From positions 1 through 64,000 of the forward strand of contig CAMHKW010000009.1 of NCBI GenBank assembly GCA_946185835.1: a DNA stretch of 64,000 nucleotides, read 5' to 3'. The stretch is from an uncultured Bacteroidales bacterium (GTDB taxonomy: Bacteria > Bacteroidota > Bacteroidia > Bacteroidales > Paludibacteraceae). A program made the translations under genes and the position numbers. Of the stretch, positions 53,005-62,515 are shown piece after piece. Within the stretch, counting starts at the first letter, position 1. Every line of letters begins with the position of its first letter. Below the pieces are notes generated by a model that saw only the letters and a program-made list of their open reading frames with translations, was not told the origin of the DNA and did no database searches.

Positions 53005-53556
53005 ATGTCAAGAATTGGAAAATTGCCAATAGAGATTCCTGCAGGCGTAACATTAACAGTAGACAACAACGTTGTAAAAGTTAAGGGTCCTCAGGGCGAA
53101 CTCACACAAGTAGTTGATCCTCTTATCAAGGTAGAGGTAGATGGTAATGTATGCCATGTGACTCGTCCGGACGATGAGAAGGAGAGTCGTTCGAAGCACG
53201 GTTTATATCGTGCCTTGATACACAACATGGTAAAGGGTGTATCAGAAGGTTACACAGCCACCCTTGAGCTTGTAGGTGTAGGTTATCGTGTAGAGAGTCA
53301 AGGTCAGGTATTGAACTTCTCTCTTGGTTACACACATCCTATTTATTTACAGTTGCCTTCAGAGGTAAAGATAGAGACTAAGTCGGAGCGTAATCAGAAT
53401 CCTCTTGTTATCTTGAAGACTGCTGATAAGCAATTGCTTGGTCAGATATGCGCAAAGATACGTTCTTTCCGCAAGCCTGAGCCTTATAAAGGAAAAGGTA
53501 TTCGCTTCCAAGGTGAAGTTGTTCGTCGTAAAGCTGGTAAGTCGGCTGGTAAATAA
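53005..53556 (+). CDS. rplF: 50S ribosomal protein L6
   Basis: 183 residues, two related alpha/beta domains near the sarcin-ricin loop. MSRIGKLPIEIPAGVTLTVD and the second-domain PEPYKGKGIRFQGEVVRRKA are conserved. Seventeen bases after rpsH with a strong Shine-Dalgarno. Confidence 0.98.
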   Translation: MSRIGKLPIEIPAGVTLTVDNNVVKVKGPQGELTQVVDPLIKVEVDGNVCHVTRPDDEKESRSKHGLYRALIHNMVKGVSEGYTATLELVGVGYRVESQGQVLNFSLGYTHPIYLQLPSEVKIETKSERNQNPLVILKTADKQLLGQICAKIRSFRKPEPYKGKGIRFQGEVVRRKAGKSAGK

Positions 53557-53572
53557 TTAAAACACTAAGGTT

Positions 53573-53917
53573 ATGACTCAGAAAATAGAAAGAAGACTGA
53601 AAATCAAGGCACATATCCGCACCAAGGTGTCGGGTACATCGGAGTGCCCTCGTCTTAGCGTATTCCGCAGCAACAGCCAGATTTACGCGCAAGTAATAGA
53701 CGACAGCAAAGGCGTTACATTAGCTTCGGCATCGTCGCTCGCTATTAAAGACAAGATTACCAAGACAGAGAAAGCTGCTCAGGTAGGCAAGTTGATTGCC
53801 GAGGCAGCCAAGAAAGCCGGTGTAGAGACAGTAGTGTTCGACCGCAACGGTTATCTGTATCATGGTAGGGTAAAACAATTGGCAGATTCGGCACGTGAGG
53901 CCGGTCTTAAATTCTAA
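53573..53917 (+). CDS. rplR: 50S ribosomal protein L18
   Basis: 114 residues; 5S rRNA-binding. Basic N-terminus [20 protein letters not shown] and core [18 protein letters not shown] are typical, end [11 protein letters not shown] is normal. AAGG lies a few bases before the start codon. Confidence 0.97.
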   Translation: MTQKIERRLKIKAHIRTKVSGTSECPRLSVFRSNSQIYAQVIDDSKGVTLASASSLAIKDKITKTEKAAQVGKLIAEAAKKAGVETVVFDRNGYLYHGRVKQLADSAREAGLKF

Positions 53918-53931
53918 ACAAAGGCAAGAAT

Positions 53932-54438
53932 ATGAATAGAGTAAAATCAACTAATGACCTCGAATTGAAAGAGCGTCTGGTAGCTGTTAACCGCGTAACC
54001 AAAGTTACGAAAGGTGGTCGTACGTTCACTTTTGCTGCCATTGTTGTAGTAGGAAATGAGGATGGTATTGTAGGTTGGGGTCTTGGTAAGGCCGGTGAGG
54101 TGACTGCGGCGATAGCCAAGGGCACCGAGGCAGCCAAGAAGAACCTGATACAGGTGCCTGTTTTGAAAGGCACTATACCTCACGAGCAAGAAGCCAAGTT
54201 TGGTGGGGCGCAAGTATATTTGCAGCCTGCAAGTCAAGGTACCGGTGTGAAGGCCGGTGGTGCTATGCGTGCCGTACTTGAGTCGGTAGGTATAAAGGAT
54301 GTGCTTGCGAAGGCCAAGGGTTCGTCGAATCCTCACAACCTCGTGAAGGCTACAATTTTGGCACTATCAGAGATGCGTGATGCAAGGACGGTAGCCCAGA
54401 ATCGTGGTGTAAATCTTTCAGTAGTGTTTAACGGTTAA
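53932..54438 (+). CDS. rpsE: 30S ribosomal protein S5
   Basis: 168 residues; N-terminal dsRNA-binding-like domain ([20 protein letters not shown]) and a C-terminal domain ([20 protein letters not shown]). Affects decoding accuracy. The spectinomycin loop near VTKGGRTF carries no deletion. Confidence 0.98.
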   Translation: MNRVKSTNDLELKERLVAVNRVTKVTKGGRTFTFAAIVVVGNEDGIVGWGLGKAGEVTAAIAKGTEAAKKNLIQVPVLKGTIPHEQEAKFGGAQVYLQPASQGTGVKAGGAMRAVLESVGIKDVLAKAKGSSNPHNLVKATILALSEMRDARTVAQNRGVNLSVVFNG

Positions 54439-54449
54439 AACAAAAAGTT

Positions 54450-54626
54450 ATGGCAACAATAAAGATACAGCAAGTACGCAGCAAGATTCGCTGCCCGAAA
54501 GTACAGAAGCAAACTCTTGAGGCCTTAGGTCTGAAGAAGATGAATGCTGTCGTTGAACACGAAGCTACCCCGCAGATACTCGGTATGGTAGAGAAAGTGA
54601 AACACTTGGTAAAGGTAATAGATTAA
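54450..54626 (+). CDS. rpmD: 50S ribosomal protein L30
   Basis: 58 residues: MATIKIQQVRSKIRCPKVQK, then QTLEALGLKKMNAVVEHEAT, ending VKHLVKVID. Too short for many gene finders but at its normal place between S5 and L15. L30 is a small two-domain 50S protein near the 5S region. Confidence 0.96.
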   Translation: MATIKIQQVRSKIRCPKVQKQTLEALGLKKMNAVVEHEATPQILGMVEKVKHLVKVID

Positions 54627-54668
54627 TGAACTGTCGGACACGTTCTGACATTAACAATTCAGTGATTT

Positions 54669-55115
54669 ATGGAATTAAATAATTTAACACCGGCTGCAGG
54701 TTCGGTTAAGACTGCTAAGCGTATCGGTCGTGGTGCCGGTTCGGGTTTAGGCGGCACCTCTACCCGTGGTCATAAGGGTGCTAAGTCACGTTCGGGCTAC
54801 TCCAAGAAAATTGGTTTCGAAGGAGGTCAGATGCCTATGCAGCGTCGTTTGCCGAAGTTTGGTTTTAAGAACTTCAGCAGAGTAGAGTACAAAGCTATCA
54901 ATCTTGCCGTTCTCGAGTCGTTGGCAGAGAGCCAGAACATAGAGAAGATAGGCATTGACGAGTTGATAGCTGCCGGCTTTATTCACAAGTCGATGCTGGT
55001 GAAGATACTTGGCAACGGAACCCTGACAAAGAAACTCACGGTCGAAGCTCACGCTTTCTCGAAAGCAGCTCAGGCAGCTATTGAGGCAGTCGGAGGTACG
55101 GCTCAAAAAATCTAA
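54669..55115 (+). CDS. rplO: 50S ribosomal protein L15
   Basis: 148 residues; late assembly protein. The Gly/Arg/Ser-rich N-terminus (RIGRGAGSGLGGTSTRGHKG) and GFEGGQMPMQRRLPKFGFKN are diagnostic. Five bases before secY. Confidence 0.98.
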   Translation: MELNNLTPAAGSVKTAKRIGRGAGSGLGGTSTRGHKGAKSRSGYSKKIGFEGGQMPMQRRLPKFGFKNFSRVEYKAINLAVLESLAESQNIEKIGIDELIAAGFIHKSMLVKILGNGTLTKKLTVEAHAFSKAAQAAIEAVGGTAQKI

Positions 55116-55120
55116 AGATA

Positions 55121-56467
55121 ATGAAATTTATTGAAACATGTAAGAATATCTGGAAGATTGAGGATCTTCGCAACCGGTTGTTGACCACGATACTATTCGT
55201 GTTGATATATCGGTTTGGTTCGTTTATCGTTCTTCCCGGTATCAATCCGGATGCATTGACAGAGCTACACAGACAGACTGAAGGCGGACTTATGGCTCTT
55301 CTGGACATGTTCTCGGGTGGCGCATTTTCAAATGCATCGATTTTTGCCCTTGGTATAATGCCTTATATCTCGGCAAGTATCGTGATTCAGCTTCTCTCCA
55401 TTGCTGTACCTTATTTTCAGAAGATGCAGCGTGAGGGAGAAAGCGGCCGTCAGAAGATGAATCAGATCACACGTTACTTGACAGTGCTTATTTTGCTGAT
55501 TCAAGGTCCGTCGTATCTGGTTAACCTGAATGTGCAGATGCGTGCTGCAGGTTTCGTTATGGCAGATTCGATATGGTTCTCGATACAGAGCACTATTATC
55601 TTGTGTGCCGGTTCGATGTTTGTGATGTGGCTCGGTGAGCGCATTACTGACAAGGGTATAGGTAACGGTATAAGTTTCATCATTTTGATTGGTATCATAG
55701 CTCGTTTCCCGGGCGCTATTGTTCAAGAGTTCTCGTCGAGATTGAACGAGACGGGCAATGGTGGTTTGATGGTATTCGTGGCTGAGATTATCTTGCTTCT
55801 CGTGGTGTTTGCATTTGCTATTATGCTTGTTCAGGGAACACGTAAGATACCTGTACAGTATGCAAAGCGCGTGATTGGCAATCGTCAATATGGTGGAGTA
55901 CGTCAGTATATACCTTTGAAGGTCAATGCAGCGAACGTGATGCCTATCATCTTTGCTCAGGCGATCATGTTTATTCCTATCAGCATTGTAGGCTTTTCGA
56001 ATTCTCCGAAAGCGAGCAGCTTTGTAAATGCTTTTATGGATAACACCGGTTTCTGGTATAATTTCGTATTCGCCATTCTTATCATCCTGTTTACTTATTT
56101 CTATACTGCTATTATCATCAATCCTCAGCAGATGGCTGAGAACTTGAAGCAGAATAACGGGTTCATTCCCGGAGTGAAGCCAGGAAAGAAGACGGCTGAA
56201 TACATAGATACCATTATGTCTCGTATTACTCTGCCGGGCAGTATATTCCTTGCCATTATAGCTATTCTTCCGGCATTTGCCCGAATAGCCGGAGTGAGCA
56301 GCGGTTTTGCCCAGTTCTTTGGTGGAACGTCGCTGTTGATTATGGTAGGTGTGATACTTGACACACTTCAGCAGATAGAGAGTCATCTATTGATGCGTCA
56401 CTATGACGGTTTCTTTGATTCGGGAATGCGAATCAAGGGTCGTTCGAGTGCAGCAATGGCTTACTAA
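55121..56467 (+). CDS. secY: Protein translocase subunit SecY
   Basis: 448 residues; the channel of the SecYEG translocon in the inner membrane. Ten hydrophobic helices, plug region GGAFSNASIFALGIMPYISA (about 66-85), cytoplasmic loop VQGTRKIPVQYAKRVIGNRQ, and the C-terminal motif HLLMRHYDGFFDSGMRIKGR in the usual form. Placed after L15 as in most bacteria; adk is absent and map follows. Confidence 0.98.
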   Translation: MKFIETCKNIWKIEDLRNRLLTTILFVLIYRFGSFIVLPGINPDALTELHRQTEGGLMALLDMFSGGAFSNASIFALGIMPYISASIVIQLLSIAVPYFQKMQREGESGRQKMNQITRYLTVLILLIQGPSYLVNLNVQMRAAGFVMADSIWFSIQSTIILCAGSMFVMWLGERITDKGIGNGISFIILIGIIARFPGAIVQEFSSRLNETGNGGLMVFVAEIILLLVVFAFAIMLVQGTRKIPVQYAKRVIGNRQYGGVRQYIPLKVNAANVMPIIFAQAIMFIPISIVGFSNSPKASSFVNAFMDNTGFWYNFVFAILIILFTYFYTAIIINPQQMAENLKQNNGFIPGVKPGKKTAEYIDTIMSRITLPGSIFLAIIAILPAFARIAGVSSGFAQFFGGTSLLIMVGVILDTLQQIESHLLMRHYDGFFDSGMRIKGRSSAAMAY

Positions 56468-56494
56468 TAACGCTGATTGATAAAAAGCAATACG

Positions 56495-57280
56495 ATGATA
56501 TTTCTCAAGACCGATGAAGAGATAGAGTTGCTACGCGAGAGCAACCTCCTTTTGGGCAAGACTTTGGCCGAAGTGGCCAAGGTCATTGCTCCGGGGGTTA
56601 CTACCGGTCAGCTCGACAAGCTTGCCGATGAGTATATCCGCGACAATGGCGGTATACCATCTTGCAAGGGTTTTGAAGGCTATCCTGCTTCGATATGTAC
56701 GTCAGTTAACGAGCAGGTAGTACACGGCATTCCGTCGGACAACACAGTGTTGCGTGACGGAGACATAGTGTCAGTTGATCTTTGTGTACTTAAGAATGGT
56801 TTTCATGCCGATTCGGCATACACTTTTCCGGTCGGAGAGGTGTCGGCTGAGGTGATGAGCTTGCTTCGTACTACTAAAGCTGCGTTGTATGAGGGTATTT
56901 CTCAGGCGGTAGCTGGTAAGCGACTTGGCGATATAGGTTATGCGGTGCAGAGCTATTGTGAGTCGCGTCACTACTCGGTGGTACGTGAGTTTGTGGGTCA
57001 CGGTATCGGTCGTTCGATGCACGAGGAGCCTGAGGTTTGCAACTATGGTCGTCGTGGTAACGGGATAGTACTCAAGTCGGGTATGACTCTTGCGATAGAG
57101 CCTATGATATGTCTTGGTAGAAGGAACATAGTGTTGGAGGATGATGGTTGGACCGCTCGTACGGTAGATCGCAAGCCGGCTGCACATTATGAGTTGTCGG
57201 TAGCGGTTCGTCCGGGCAAGGCTGACATTCTTTCGACGTTCGAATATATCGAGCAGGTATTAGGTGAAAGATTTATCTGA
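56495..57280 (+). CDS. map: Methionine aminopeptidase, type I
   Basis: 261 residues from the ATG at 56495 ([15 protein letters not shown]); a TTG six codons upstream is possible but less likely. Removes the initiator Met from new proteins; dinuclear metal enzyme. Metal ligands sit in VSVDLCVL and FHADSAYTF (two Asp), [15 protein letters not shown] (His and nearby Glu) and AIEPM (Glu), with a final Glu near the C-terminus. Cotranscribed with secY (27 bases). Confidence 0.96.
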   Translation: MIFLKTDEEIELLRESNLLLGKTLAEVAKVIAPGVTTGQLDKLADEYIRDNGGIPSCKGFEGYPASICTSVNEQVVHGIPSDNTVLRDGDIVSVDLCVLKNGFHADSAYTFPVGEVSAEVMSLLRTTKAALYEGISQAVAGKRLGDIGYAVQSYCESRHYSVVREFVGHGIGRSMHEEPEVCNYGRRGNGIVLKSGMTLAIEPMICLGRRNIVLEDDGWTARTVDRKPAAHYELSVAVRPGKADILSTFEYIEQVLGERFI

Positions 57281-57321
57281 GTGAATTAACCTTATTATCA
57301 ATCAAAAAAACTAATATTAGT

Positions 57322-57540
57322 ATGGCAAAGCAAGACTCCATAGAAGTGGATGGTACTATTACCGAGGCGTTGTCGAATGCGATGTTTCGCGTTCAGCTTG
57401 AGAACGGGCATGTGATAACGGCTCATATCTCTGGCAAGATGAGAATGCATTACATTAAGATACTGCCCGGTGACAGGGTAAAAGTAGAGATGTCTCCCTA
57501 TGATTTGACCAAAGGCAGGATCTCGTTTAGATACAAATAA
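57322..57540 (+). CDS. infA: Translation initiation factor IF-1
   Basis: 72 residues, a single OB fold that occupies the A site during initiation. [40 protein letters not shown] and ISFRYK are the family signature. Placed between map and rpmJ as in other Bacteroidota. Confidence 0.97.
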   Translation: MAKQDSIEVDGTITEALSNAMFRVQLENGHVITAHISGKMRMHYIKILPGDRVKVEMSPYDLTKGRISFRYK

Positions 57541-57579
57541 CGAACAGAAGTAAAAATTCTTTCCAAACAAACTACTCTT

Positions 57580-57696
57580 ATGAAAGTTAGAGCATCCGTT
57601 AAGAAACGCAATGCTGATTGCAAGATAGTACGTCGTAAAGGACGTTTGTATGTAATCAACAAGAAAGATCCCAAAATGAAAATGCGTCAGGGATAA
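57580..57696 (+). CDS. rpmJ: 50S ribosomal protein L36, zinc-free form
   Basis: 38 residues: [20 protein letters not shown], then [18 protein letters not shown]. The zinc-binding pattern C-x2-C-x12-C-x4-H is reduced to a single Cys (residue 14), so it is the C-minus type. Short, in its normal place after infA. Confidence 0.96.
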   Translation: MKVRASVKKRNADCKIVRRKGRLYVINKKDPKMKMRQG

Positions 57697-57748
57697 AAAG
57701 TAAATTTACTAATAACAGTAATTGTAATTAACAAATAAAAACAGATTT

Positions 57749-58129
57749 ATGGCTATAAGAATTGTCGGTGTAGATTTACCCCAGCAGAAGATAGGGGAGG
57801 TCGGTTTGACTTACATCTACGGAATAGGTCGTTCGAGCGCAAAGAAGATCTTGGAAGAGGCAGGCGTAGACCCAAGCATCAAGGTTCAAGATTGGACAGA
57901 CGACCAAGCAGCTAAGATACGTGAGATCATCGGTCACCAGTACAAGGTAGAAGGTGATTTGCGTTCAGAGACTCAACTTAACATCAAGCGCTTGATGGAT
58001 ATAGGTTGCTATCGTGGAGTTCGTCATCGTATTGGATTGCCCGTTCGCGGACAAAGTACCAAGAACAACGCTCGTACTCGCAAGGGTAAGAAGAAAACAG
58101 TTGCAAACAAGAAGAAGGCAACGAAGTAA
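57749..58129 (+). CDS. rpsM: 30S ribosomal protein S13
   Basis: 126 residues; contacts P-site tRNA through its C-terminal tail. [20 protein letters not shown] and [20 protein letters not shown] are diagnostic, with the Lys-rich end [16 protein letters not shown] 52-base gap after rpmJ contains nothing evident. Confidence 0.98.
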   Translation: MAIRIVGVDLPQQKIGEVGLTYIYGIGRSSAKKILEEAGVDPSIKVQDWTDDQAAKIREIIGHQYKVEGDLRSETQLNIKRLMDIGCYRGVRHRIGLPVRGQSTKNNARTRKGKKKTVANKKKATK

Positions 58130-58162
58130 CAAATTCCAAAACAACTAATTCATCAGATTATT

Positions 58163-58552
58163 ATGGCAAAGAAAACAGTAGCAGCCAAGAAACGTGTTGT
58201 TAAGATAGATGGTGTTGGTCAGCTGCACGTGCAGTCGTCTTTCAACAATGTCATCGTAACAGTTGCCAATGGTGCCGGTCAGGTAATAAGCTGGTCGTCA
58301 GCCGGCAAGATGGGTTTCCGTGGCTCGAAAAAGAATACTCCTTATGCAGCTCAGATGGCTGCTCAAGATTGCGTAAAAGTCGCCTACGATCAGGGTCTTC
58401 GCAAAGTTAAAGCATACGTTAAAGGTCCGGGTAACGGACGTGAGTCAGCGATTCGTGCATGTGTTGCCGGCGGTATAGATGTGACAGAGATAATCGATGT
58501 TACTCCGATGCCTCACAACGGTTGCCGTCCTCCCAAGCGTCGTCGTGTATAA
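58163..58552 (+). CDS. rpsK: 30S ribosomal protein S11
   Basis: 129 residues, platform protein at the mRNA exit. [20 protein letters not shown] and [20 protein letters not shown] are conserved, C-terminus [12 protein letters not shown]. Basic N-terminal extension ([16 protein letters not shown]). Confidence 0.98.
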   Translation: MAKKTVAAKKRVVKIDGVGQLHVQSSFNNVIVTVANGAGQVISWSSAGKMGFRGSKKNTPYAAQMAAQDCVKVAYDQGLRKVKAYVKGPGNGRESAIRACVAGGIDVTEIIDVTPMPHNGCRPPKRRRV

Positions 58553-58584
58553 TCAATTATTCATTAACTTAAAACAAAATTATT

Positions 58585-59190
58585 ATGGCAAGATATATAG
58601 GACCAAAATCACGTATTGCACGTCGTTTCGGAGAGGCTATCTTCGGTCCGGATAAAGCACTGCAGAAACGCAATTATGCTCCCGGTCAGCATGGTGTAAA
58701 CCGTCGCAAGAAGAACAGCGAGTATGGAACTCAGCTTCAGGAGAAGCAGAAAGCCAAATACACATACGGTGTATTGGAGCGTCAGTTCCGTTTGCTTTTC
58801 CAGAAGGCTCAGCGTTCGAAGGGTATTACCGGTGAGATTCTGCTTCAGTTATTGGAGTCTCGTTTGGACAATATCGTATACCGTTTAGGTATAGCTCCGA
58901 CACGTGCAGCAGCTCGTCAGCTTGTTAGTCACCGTCACATCACCGTTGATGGTAAGGTGGTAAACATTCCTTCATACAGTGTTAAACCCGGTCAGGTGGT
59001 AGCAGTACGCGAGAAGAGCAAGTCTTTAGAAGTTATTGCAGCCTCTCTTCAAGGTTTCGCTCATGAGAAATATTCATGGCTTGAATGGAATGAGCAAGAG
59101 AAGAGCGGTAAGTATCTGAACATCCCTCCGCGCGAGGAAATTCCTGAAAATATCAAAGAGCAACTCATCGTCGAATTGTATTCTAAATAA
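58585..59190 (+). CDS. rpsD: 30S ribosomal protein S4
   Basis: 201 residues; primary 16S binder at the mRNA entry. Start [20 protein letters not shown] lacks the N-terminal CxxC zinc cluster (zinc-free form). S4-domain [20 protein letters not shown] is intact. S4 represses the alpha operon in Escherichia coli; no pseudoknot like that one is recognisable before rpsM here. Confidence 0.98.
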   Translation: MARYIGPKSRIARRFGEAIFGPDKALQKRNYAPGQHGVNRRKKNSEYGTQLQEKQKAKYTYGVLERQFRLLFQKAQRSKGITGEILLQLLESRLDNIVYRLGIAPTRAAARQLVSHRHITVDGKVVNIPSYSVKPGQVVAVREKSKSLEVIAASLQGFAHEKYSWLEWNEQEKSGKYLNIPPREEIPENIKEQLIVELYSK

Positions 59191-59200
59191 TAAGTAATTC

Positions 59201-60193
59201 ATGGCAATATTAGATTTTCAAAAACCTGAAAAGGTGATTATGTTGGAGTCGAGCGAAACTAAAGGTGTATTCGAGTTTCGTCCTCTCGAGCCTGGTTATG
59301 GCATAACCATAGGTAATGCCTTACGTCGTATACTCCTCTCTTCGTTGGAAGGCTTCGCTATCGCTTCGATTAAAATCAGTGGTATTGAGCATGAATTCGC
59401 AACTATTCCGGGCGTCATCGACGATGTAACCAATATTATACTAAATCTCAAGCAAATTCGTTTCCGTCGCAAAGAGGGCATCGAGGCAGAAGAAGAGCGT
59501 GTTAGTCTTCAAGTGTCTAACAACAAGTTCTTTACTGCCGGTGAGCTCAACAGTGTGCTTCAGTATTTCGAGGTGTTAAATCCCGACTTAGTGATATGTG
59601 AGATGGATGAGACAGCCAAGTTCACCATCGAGCTATATATCAACAAGGGTCGTGGTTATGTGCCAGCTGACGAGAATCGTAATCCTAACGATCCGATAGG
59701 AGTGATAGCTATAGATAGTATCTACACCCCTATACGTAACGTACGATTTGCGGTAGACAACTATCGTGTGGAGCAGCGCACCGACTATGAGAAGCTGACA
59801 TTGGAGATACTCACCGATGGTTCGATCAATCCGAAAGATGCTTTGACAGAGGCCGCTAAGATTCTCATCTTCCATTTTATGCTTTTCTCTGACGAGAAGA
59901 TCATAATAGAAGAGCAGCAGAGCAAGACACAGGAGACGTACAATGAAGAGTATGTACGCATGCGCCAGCTTCTGAATCAGAAGCTTGTAGACCTTGACTT
60001 GTCGGTACGGGCATTGAACTGCTTGAAGGCAGCCGAGGTTGACACGTTGGGTGCGCTTGTAACCTATCATCGTGCAGACCTGCTTAAATTCCGCAACTTC
60101 GGTAAGAAGTCTCTTACCGAGCTTGACGAACTGCTTGAGAAGAATGGTTTGGCATTCGGAATGGATATCACTAAATATCATCTTGATGAATAA
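59201..60193 (+). CDS. rpoA: RNA polymerase alpha subunit
   Basis: 330 residues. N-terminal dimerisation domain ([20 protein letters not shown] with [15 protein letters not shown]) and the C-terminal domain (about 250-325) with two helix-hairpin-helix units ([40 protein letters not shown]) that binds upstream DNA and regulators. Ten bases after rpsD. Confidence 0.98.
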   Translation: MAILDFQKPEKVIMLESSETKGVFEFRPLEPGYGITIGNALRRILLSSLEGFAIASIKISGIEHEFATIPGVIDDVTNIILNLKQIRFRRKEGIEAEEERVSLQVSNNKFFTAGELNSVLQYFEVLNPDLVICEMDETAKFTIELYINKGRGYVPADENRNPNDPIGVIAIDSIYTPIRNVRFAVDNYRVEQRTDYEKLTLEILTDGSINPKDALTEAAKILIFHFMLFSDEKIIIEEQQSKTQETYNEEYVRMRQLLNQKLVDLDLSVRALNCLKAAEVDTLGALVTYHRADLLKFRNFGKKSLTELDELLEKNGLAFGMDITKYHLDE

Positions 60194-60216
60194 TAAGCTG
60201 AAAAACAAACAAAACA

Positions 60217-60714
60217 ATGAGACACAATAAGAAATTCAATCATCTTGGCCGTAAAGCAGCTCATCGCAAGTCAATGTTGAGCAATATGGCATGTTCGCTT
60301 ATCAAGCATAAACGAATCCAAACTACTACAGCCAAGGCAAAGGCTCTGCGTATGTATATAGAGCCGTTACTAACTCGTGCAAAAACCGACACTACCGCCA
60401 ATCGTCGTTTGGTGTTTGCCGAATTAAAGCAAAAAGAAGTAGTGACCGAGTTGTTCAATCAGGTTGCTGAGAAGATAGTTGGCCGTCCGGGCGGTTACAC
60501 TCGTATCCTTCGCACGGGATTCCGTTTGGGAGATGCAGCTGAGATGTGTATCATCGAGCTTGTCGACTACAACGAGAACATGCTTCAGGATAGCAAGAAG
60601 ACTACCCGTAAGGCAACCCGCCGTTCGGGTAAGAAAGTTGCCAAAGCCGAAGAGCCGGCAGCTGAAGCAGCTGTAGAGGCTCAGGCTGAGACAGAGGCTC
60701 CTGCAGCTGAGTAA
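60217..60714 (+). CDS. rplQ: 50S ribosomal protein L17 with acidic-Ala C-terminal extension
   Basis: 165 residues. The core (about 1-125: [40 protein letters not shown]) is a normal L17 near the tunnel exit. The remaining 40 residues are a Lys/Arg run ([20 protein letters not shown]) followed by Ala/Glu/Pro repeats ([19 protein letters not shown]), a low-complexity tail common in Bacteroidota L17. Last gene of the cluster, 23 bases before the terminator. Confidence 0.97.
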   Translation: MRHNKKFNHLGRKAAHRKSMLSNMACSLIKHKRIQTTTAKAKALRMYIEPLLTRAKTDTTANRRLVFAELKQKEVVTELFNQVAEKIVGRPGGYTRILRTGFRLGDAAEMCIIELVDYNENMLQDSKKTTRKATRRSGKKVAKAEEPAAEAAVEAQAETEAPAAE

Positions 60715-60737
60715 GACTACCGAATCTTCATCTATAA

Positions 60738-60770
60738 AAGAAGTGCGCCCCGGCGGGCGTACTTCTTTTT
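60738..60770 (+). terminator. Terminator of the ribosomal supercluster
   Basis: AAGAAGTGCGCCC (60738-60750), loop CGGC, GGGCGTACTTCTT (60755-60767): 13 bp with one G-U pair, followed by TTT continuing the run. Confidence 0.9.
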
Positions 60771-60832
60771 GTGTCAAAATGGGTGTTGCAATTGTTAAAA
60801 TGCGTCAAAAGGGGTAGAAATGCCACCTGTTG

Positions 60833-60864
60833 TTTGCGTCGTTGCATTATTTTTTCTACCTTTG
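60833..60864 (+). promoter_or_regulatory. Promoter of the 60.9-kb secreted protein gene
   Basis: TTTG (60833-60836), 20 bases, TACCTTTG (60857-60864), then TCG. The leader is about 35 nt. Confidence 0.75.
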
Positions 60865-60906
60865 TCGACGTAATGATGAAATATTATTAACTTAAAACTC
60901 TATATT

Positions 60907-62415
60907 ATGAAAAGACTTACTTTGCTATGTGCCGTTATGGCACTTGCCATTGCCACAACTTCGGTTGAGGCTCAGGGTCTTGGCGGTTTGATTCGCAAAG
61001 GCATTCAATCGACGCAGCAGGTTCAGAAGAAACAGGAGGACAAGCAGAATCAGAAATCTGCTCAGTCGTCTCAGGCATCGTCTCAGACGTCGGCTCAGTC
61101 GTCGAATACGTCAGCGGCAGTAAAGCCTGCGGGTAATGGTCAGGTTATTTATGTTAGCACTACCGGTTCGAATCGTGGTGAGGGTTCGAAGGCTTCGCCT
61201 TTGAAAGATTTGCAGAAGGCTTTGGATAAAGCTCAAGACGGCGATATAGTACGAGTGGCTGAGGGTAACTATTTAGGTTATATGAATTCGGGTTTTATAG
61301 AGATTAAGACTTGGATTACCCTTGAAGGTGGCTGGAACAGCGACTTCTCGGAGCGTGACCCGCTGAAGTACATCACGAAGATAGAACCGACTCAGGACCA
61401 ATTGGGTTCGAATGGCAGTAAGGGCGTTATTCATGTTAATAAGAGTTTGGATGACGTGATGGCAAAGACTCCGAAAGGGACTCTTATTATTGACGGTTTG
61501 TTTATCAATCTGGGGTATGAGAACATATATATGCCTGCCGATCCGTCAGATCCGCGTAATGGTTGTCCTTCGGAAAAGTTCGAGACGGGTAGGATAGTGG
61601 ATGCCATTCCTCCGCAAGTAGAACATCAGATTATGCGTTCCGATGGTTGGATTGCCGGTAATGTGATCATTCGCAACTGTCTTATCCTTAATGGTGTATA
61701 TTTTGGTTTGCAGTTTGGTTCGCGTTGCGGCGAGGTTGAGATTTGCAATAATGTGATTTTGGGTAATCGCTATGGTGGTGTTCGCATCTCGGGTGGTGAT
61801 AAGAATGGAGAGGCTTCTCATGTTAATTTCCATCATAACACTGTGGCATTCTCGTGGTGCCGTGACAAAGAGCAGGCTGACATGGGTTACGGATATGAGT
61901 GTATGACTTACGTCAACTGTGATATTCACCATAATATCTTTGCCTGCAACAATTATGCAGCCATAGCACGTACTCATGTGTTGAGTGGTCCGGATAAGCC
62001 TATTGAGGCGAAGCGTGTTACCAATATCTTCGACAATGCTTTCTTTATGAATGCTGCCGACTTGCAGCTGCCTCCTACCGGTGGTGGCAAGTGGACCAAT
62101 GTGAAAGTAGAGAATTTCGAAGATATAGATGAGACTATCATACCAAAGGTAGAGGGCAATTTCGAGATTAAGAAGGGCGACTCGTTTATCGAGGCTTTGA
62201 ATGCAGACTATCTTGAGGCATTTGCTAAGCTGAAAGTGGTAAGTAGCAGTAGTTTTGATGCTAATTCAGCTGCGAACCAATATCGTCAGGCTCATGGGAT
62301 GAATATGCAAGGTTCGGAGACGATACGTGTGTCGATGTATGGTAATCGTTATAATTTCGATGATGCTCTCAAGCTCTTTGGTGCGAAGAGCGGTTATGGT
62401 GCTCAGAAACCATAA
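60907..62415 (+). CDS. Secreted right-handed beta-helix protein (DUF1565-like)
   Basis: 502 residues, signal peptide 1-22 (ending VEAQ). A Gln/Ser/Lys-rich linker (about 35-75, TQQVQKKQEDKQNQK, SAQSSQASSQTSAQSS) leads to VIYVSTTGSNRGEGSKASPL (about 80-100), the entry strand of DUF1565 and pectate-lyase-like parallel beta-helices. Helical coils follow (CLILNGVYFGLQFGSRCGEV, NVILGNRYGGVRISGGDKNG, VNFHHNTVAFSWC). Catalytic residues of a polysaccharide lyase are not identifiable. No T9SS tail is seen, so periplasmic or outer-membrane location is likely. Single gene between a promoter and the terminator at 62436. Confidence 0.75.
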   Translation: MKRLTLLCAVMALAIATTSVEAQGLGGLIRKGIQSTQQVQKKQEDKQNQKSAQSSQASSQTSAQSSNTSAAVKPAGNGQVIYVSTTGSNRGEGSKASPLKDLQKALDKAQDGDIVRVAEGNYLGYMNSGFIEIKTWITLEGGWNSDFSERDPLKYITKIEPTQDQLGSNGSKGVIHVNKSLDDVMAKTPKGTLIIDGLFINLGYENIYMPADPSDPRNGCPSEKFETGRIVDAIPPQVEHQIMRSDGWIAGNVIIRNCLILNGVYFGLQFGSRCGEVEICNNVILGNRYGGVRISGGDKNGEASHVNFHHNTVAFSWCRDKEQADMGYGYECMTYVNCDIHHNIFACNNYAAIARTHVLSGPDKPIEAKRVTNIFDNAFFMNAADLQLPPTGGGKWTNVKVENFEDIDETIIPKVEGNFEIKKGDSFIEALNADYLEAFAKLKVVSSSSFDANSAANQYRQAHGMNMQGSETIRVSMYGNRYNFDDALKLFGAKSGYGAQKP

Positions 62416-62435
62416 ATTCAAAGGTATAACAAAAA

Positions 62436-62470
62436 AACCACACTACGCTTGTAAGTGTGGTTTTTTTTTC
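62436..62470 (+). terminator. Terminator overlapping the next promoter
   Basis: AACCACACT (62436-62444) and AGTGTGGTT (62454-62462) form a 9-bp stem, then seven more T residues. Its loop and 3' arm lie within the promoter of the kinase genes. Confidence 0.88.
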
Positions 62471-62479
62471 TTATCTTTG
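62448..62479 (+). promoter_or_regulatory. Promoter of the deoxynucleoside kinase genes
   Basis: CTTG (62448-62451), 20 bases, TATCTTTG (62472-62479), then CGGCG. The -33 triplet TTG lies in the loop of the preceding terminator hairpin. Confidence 0.68.
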
Positions 62480-62515
62480 CGGCGAGTTTAATGATTATTC
62501 TGAAAGCTTATTAAT

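Noticed and set aside
42437-60714. Frameshifts or missing genes in the ribosomal cluster
   Set aside because: All genes have normal length. tuf and adk are absent, which is usual in Bacteroidales; L30 and L36 are present but short.
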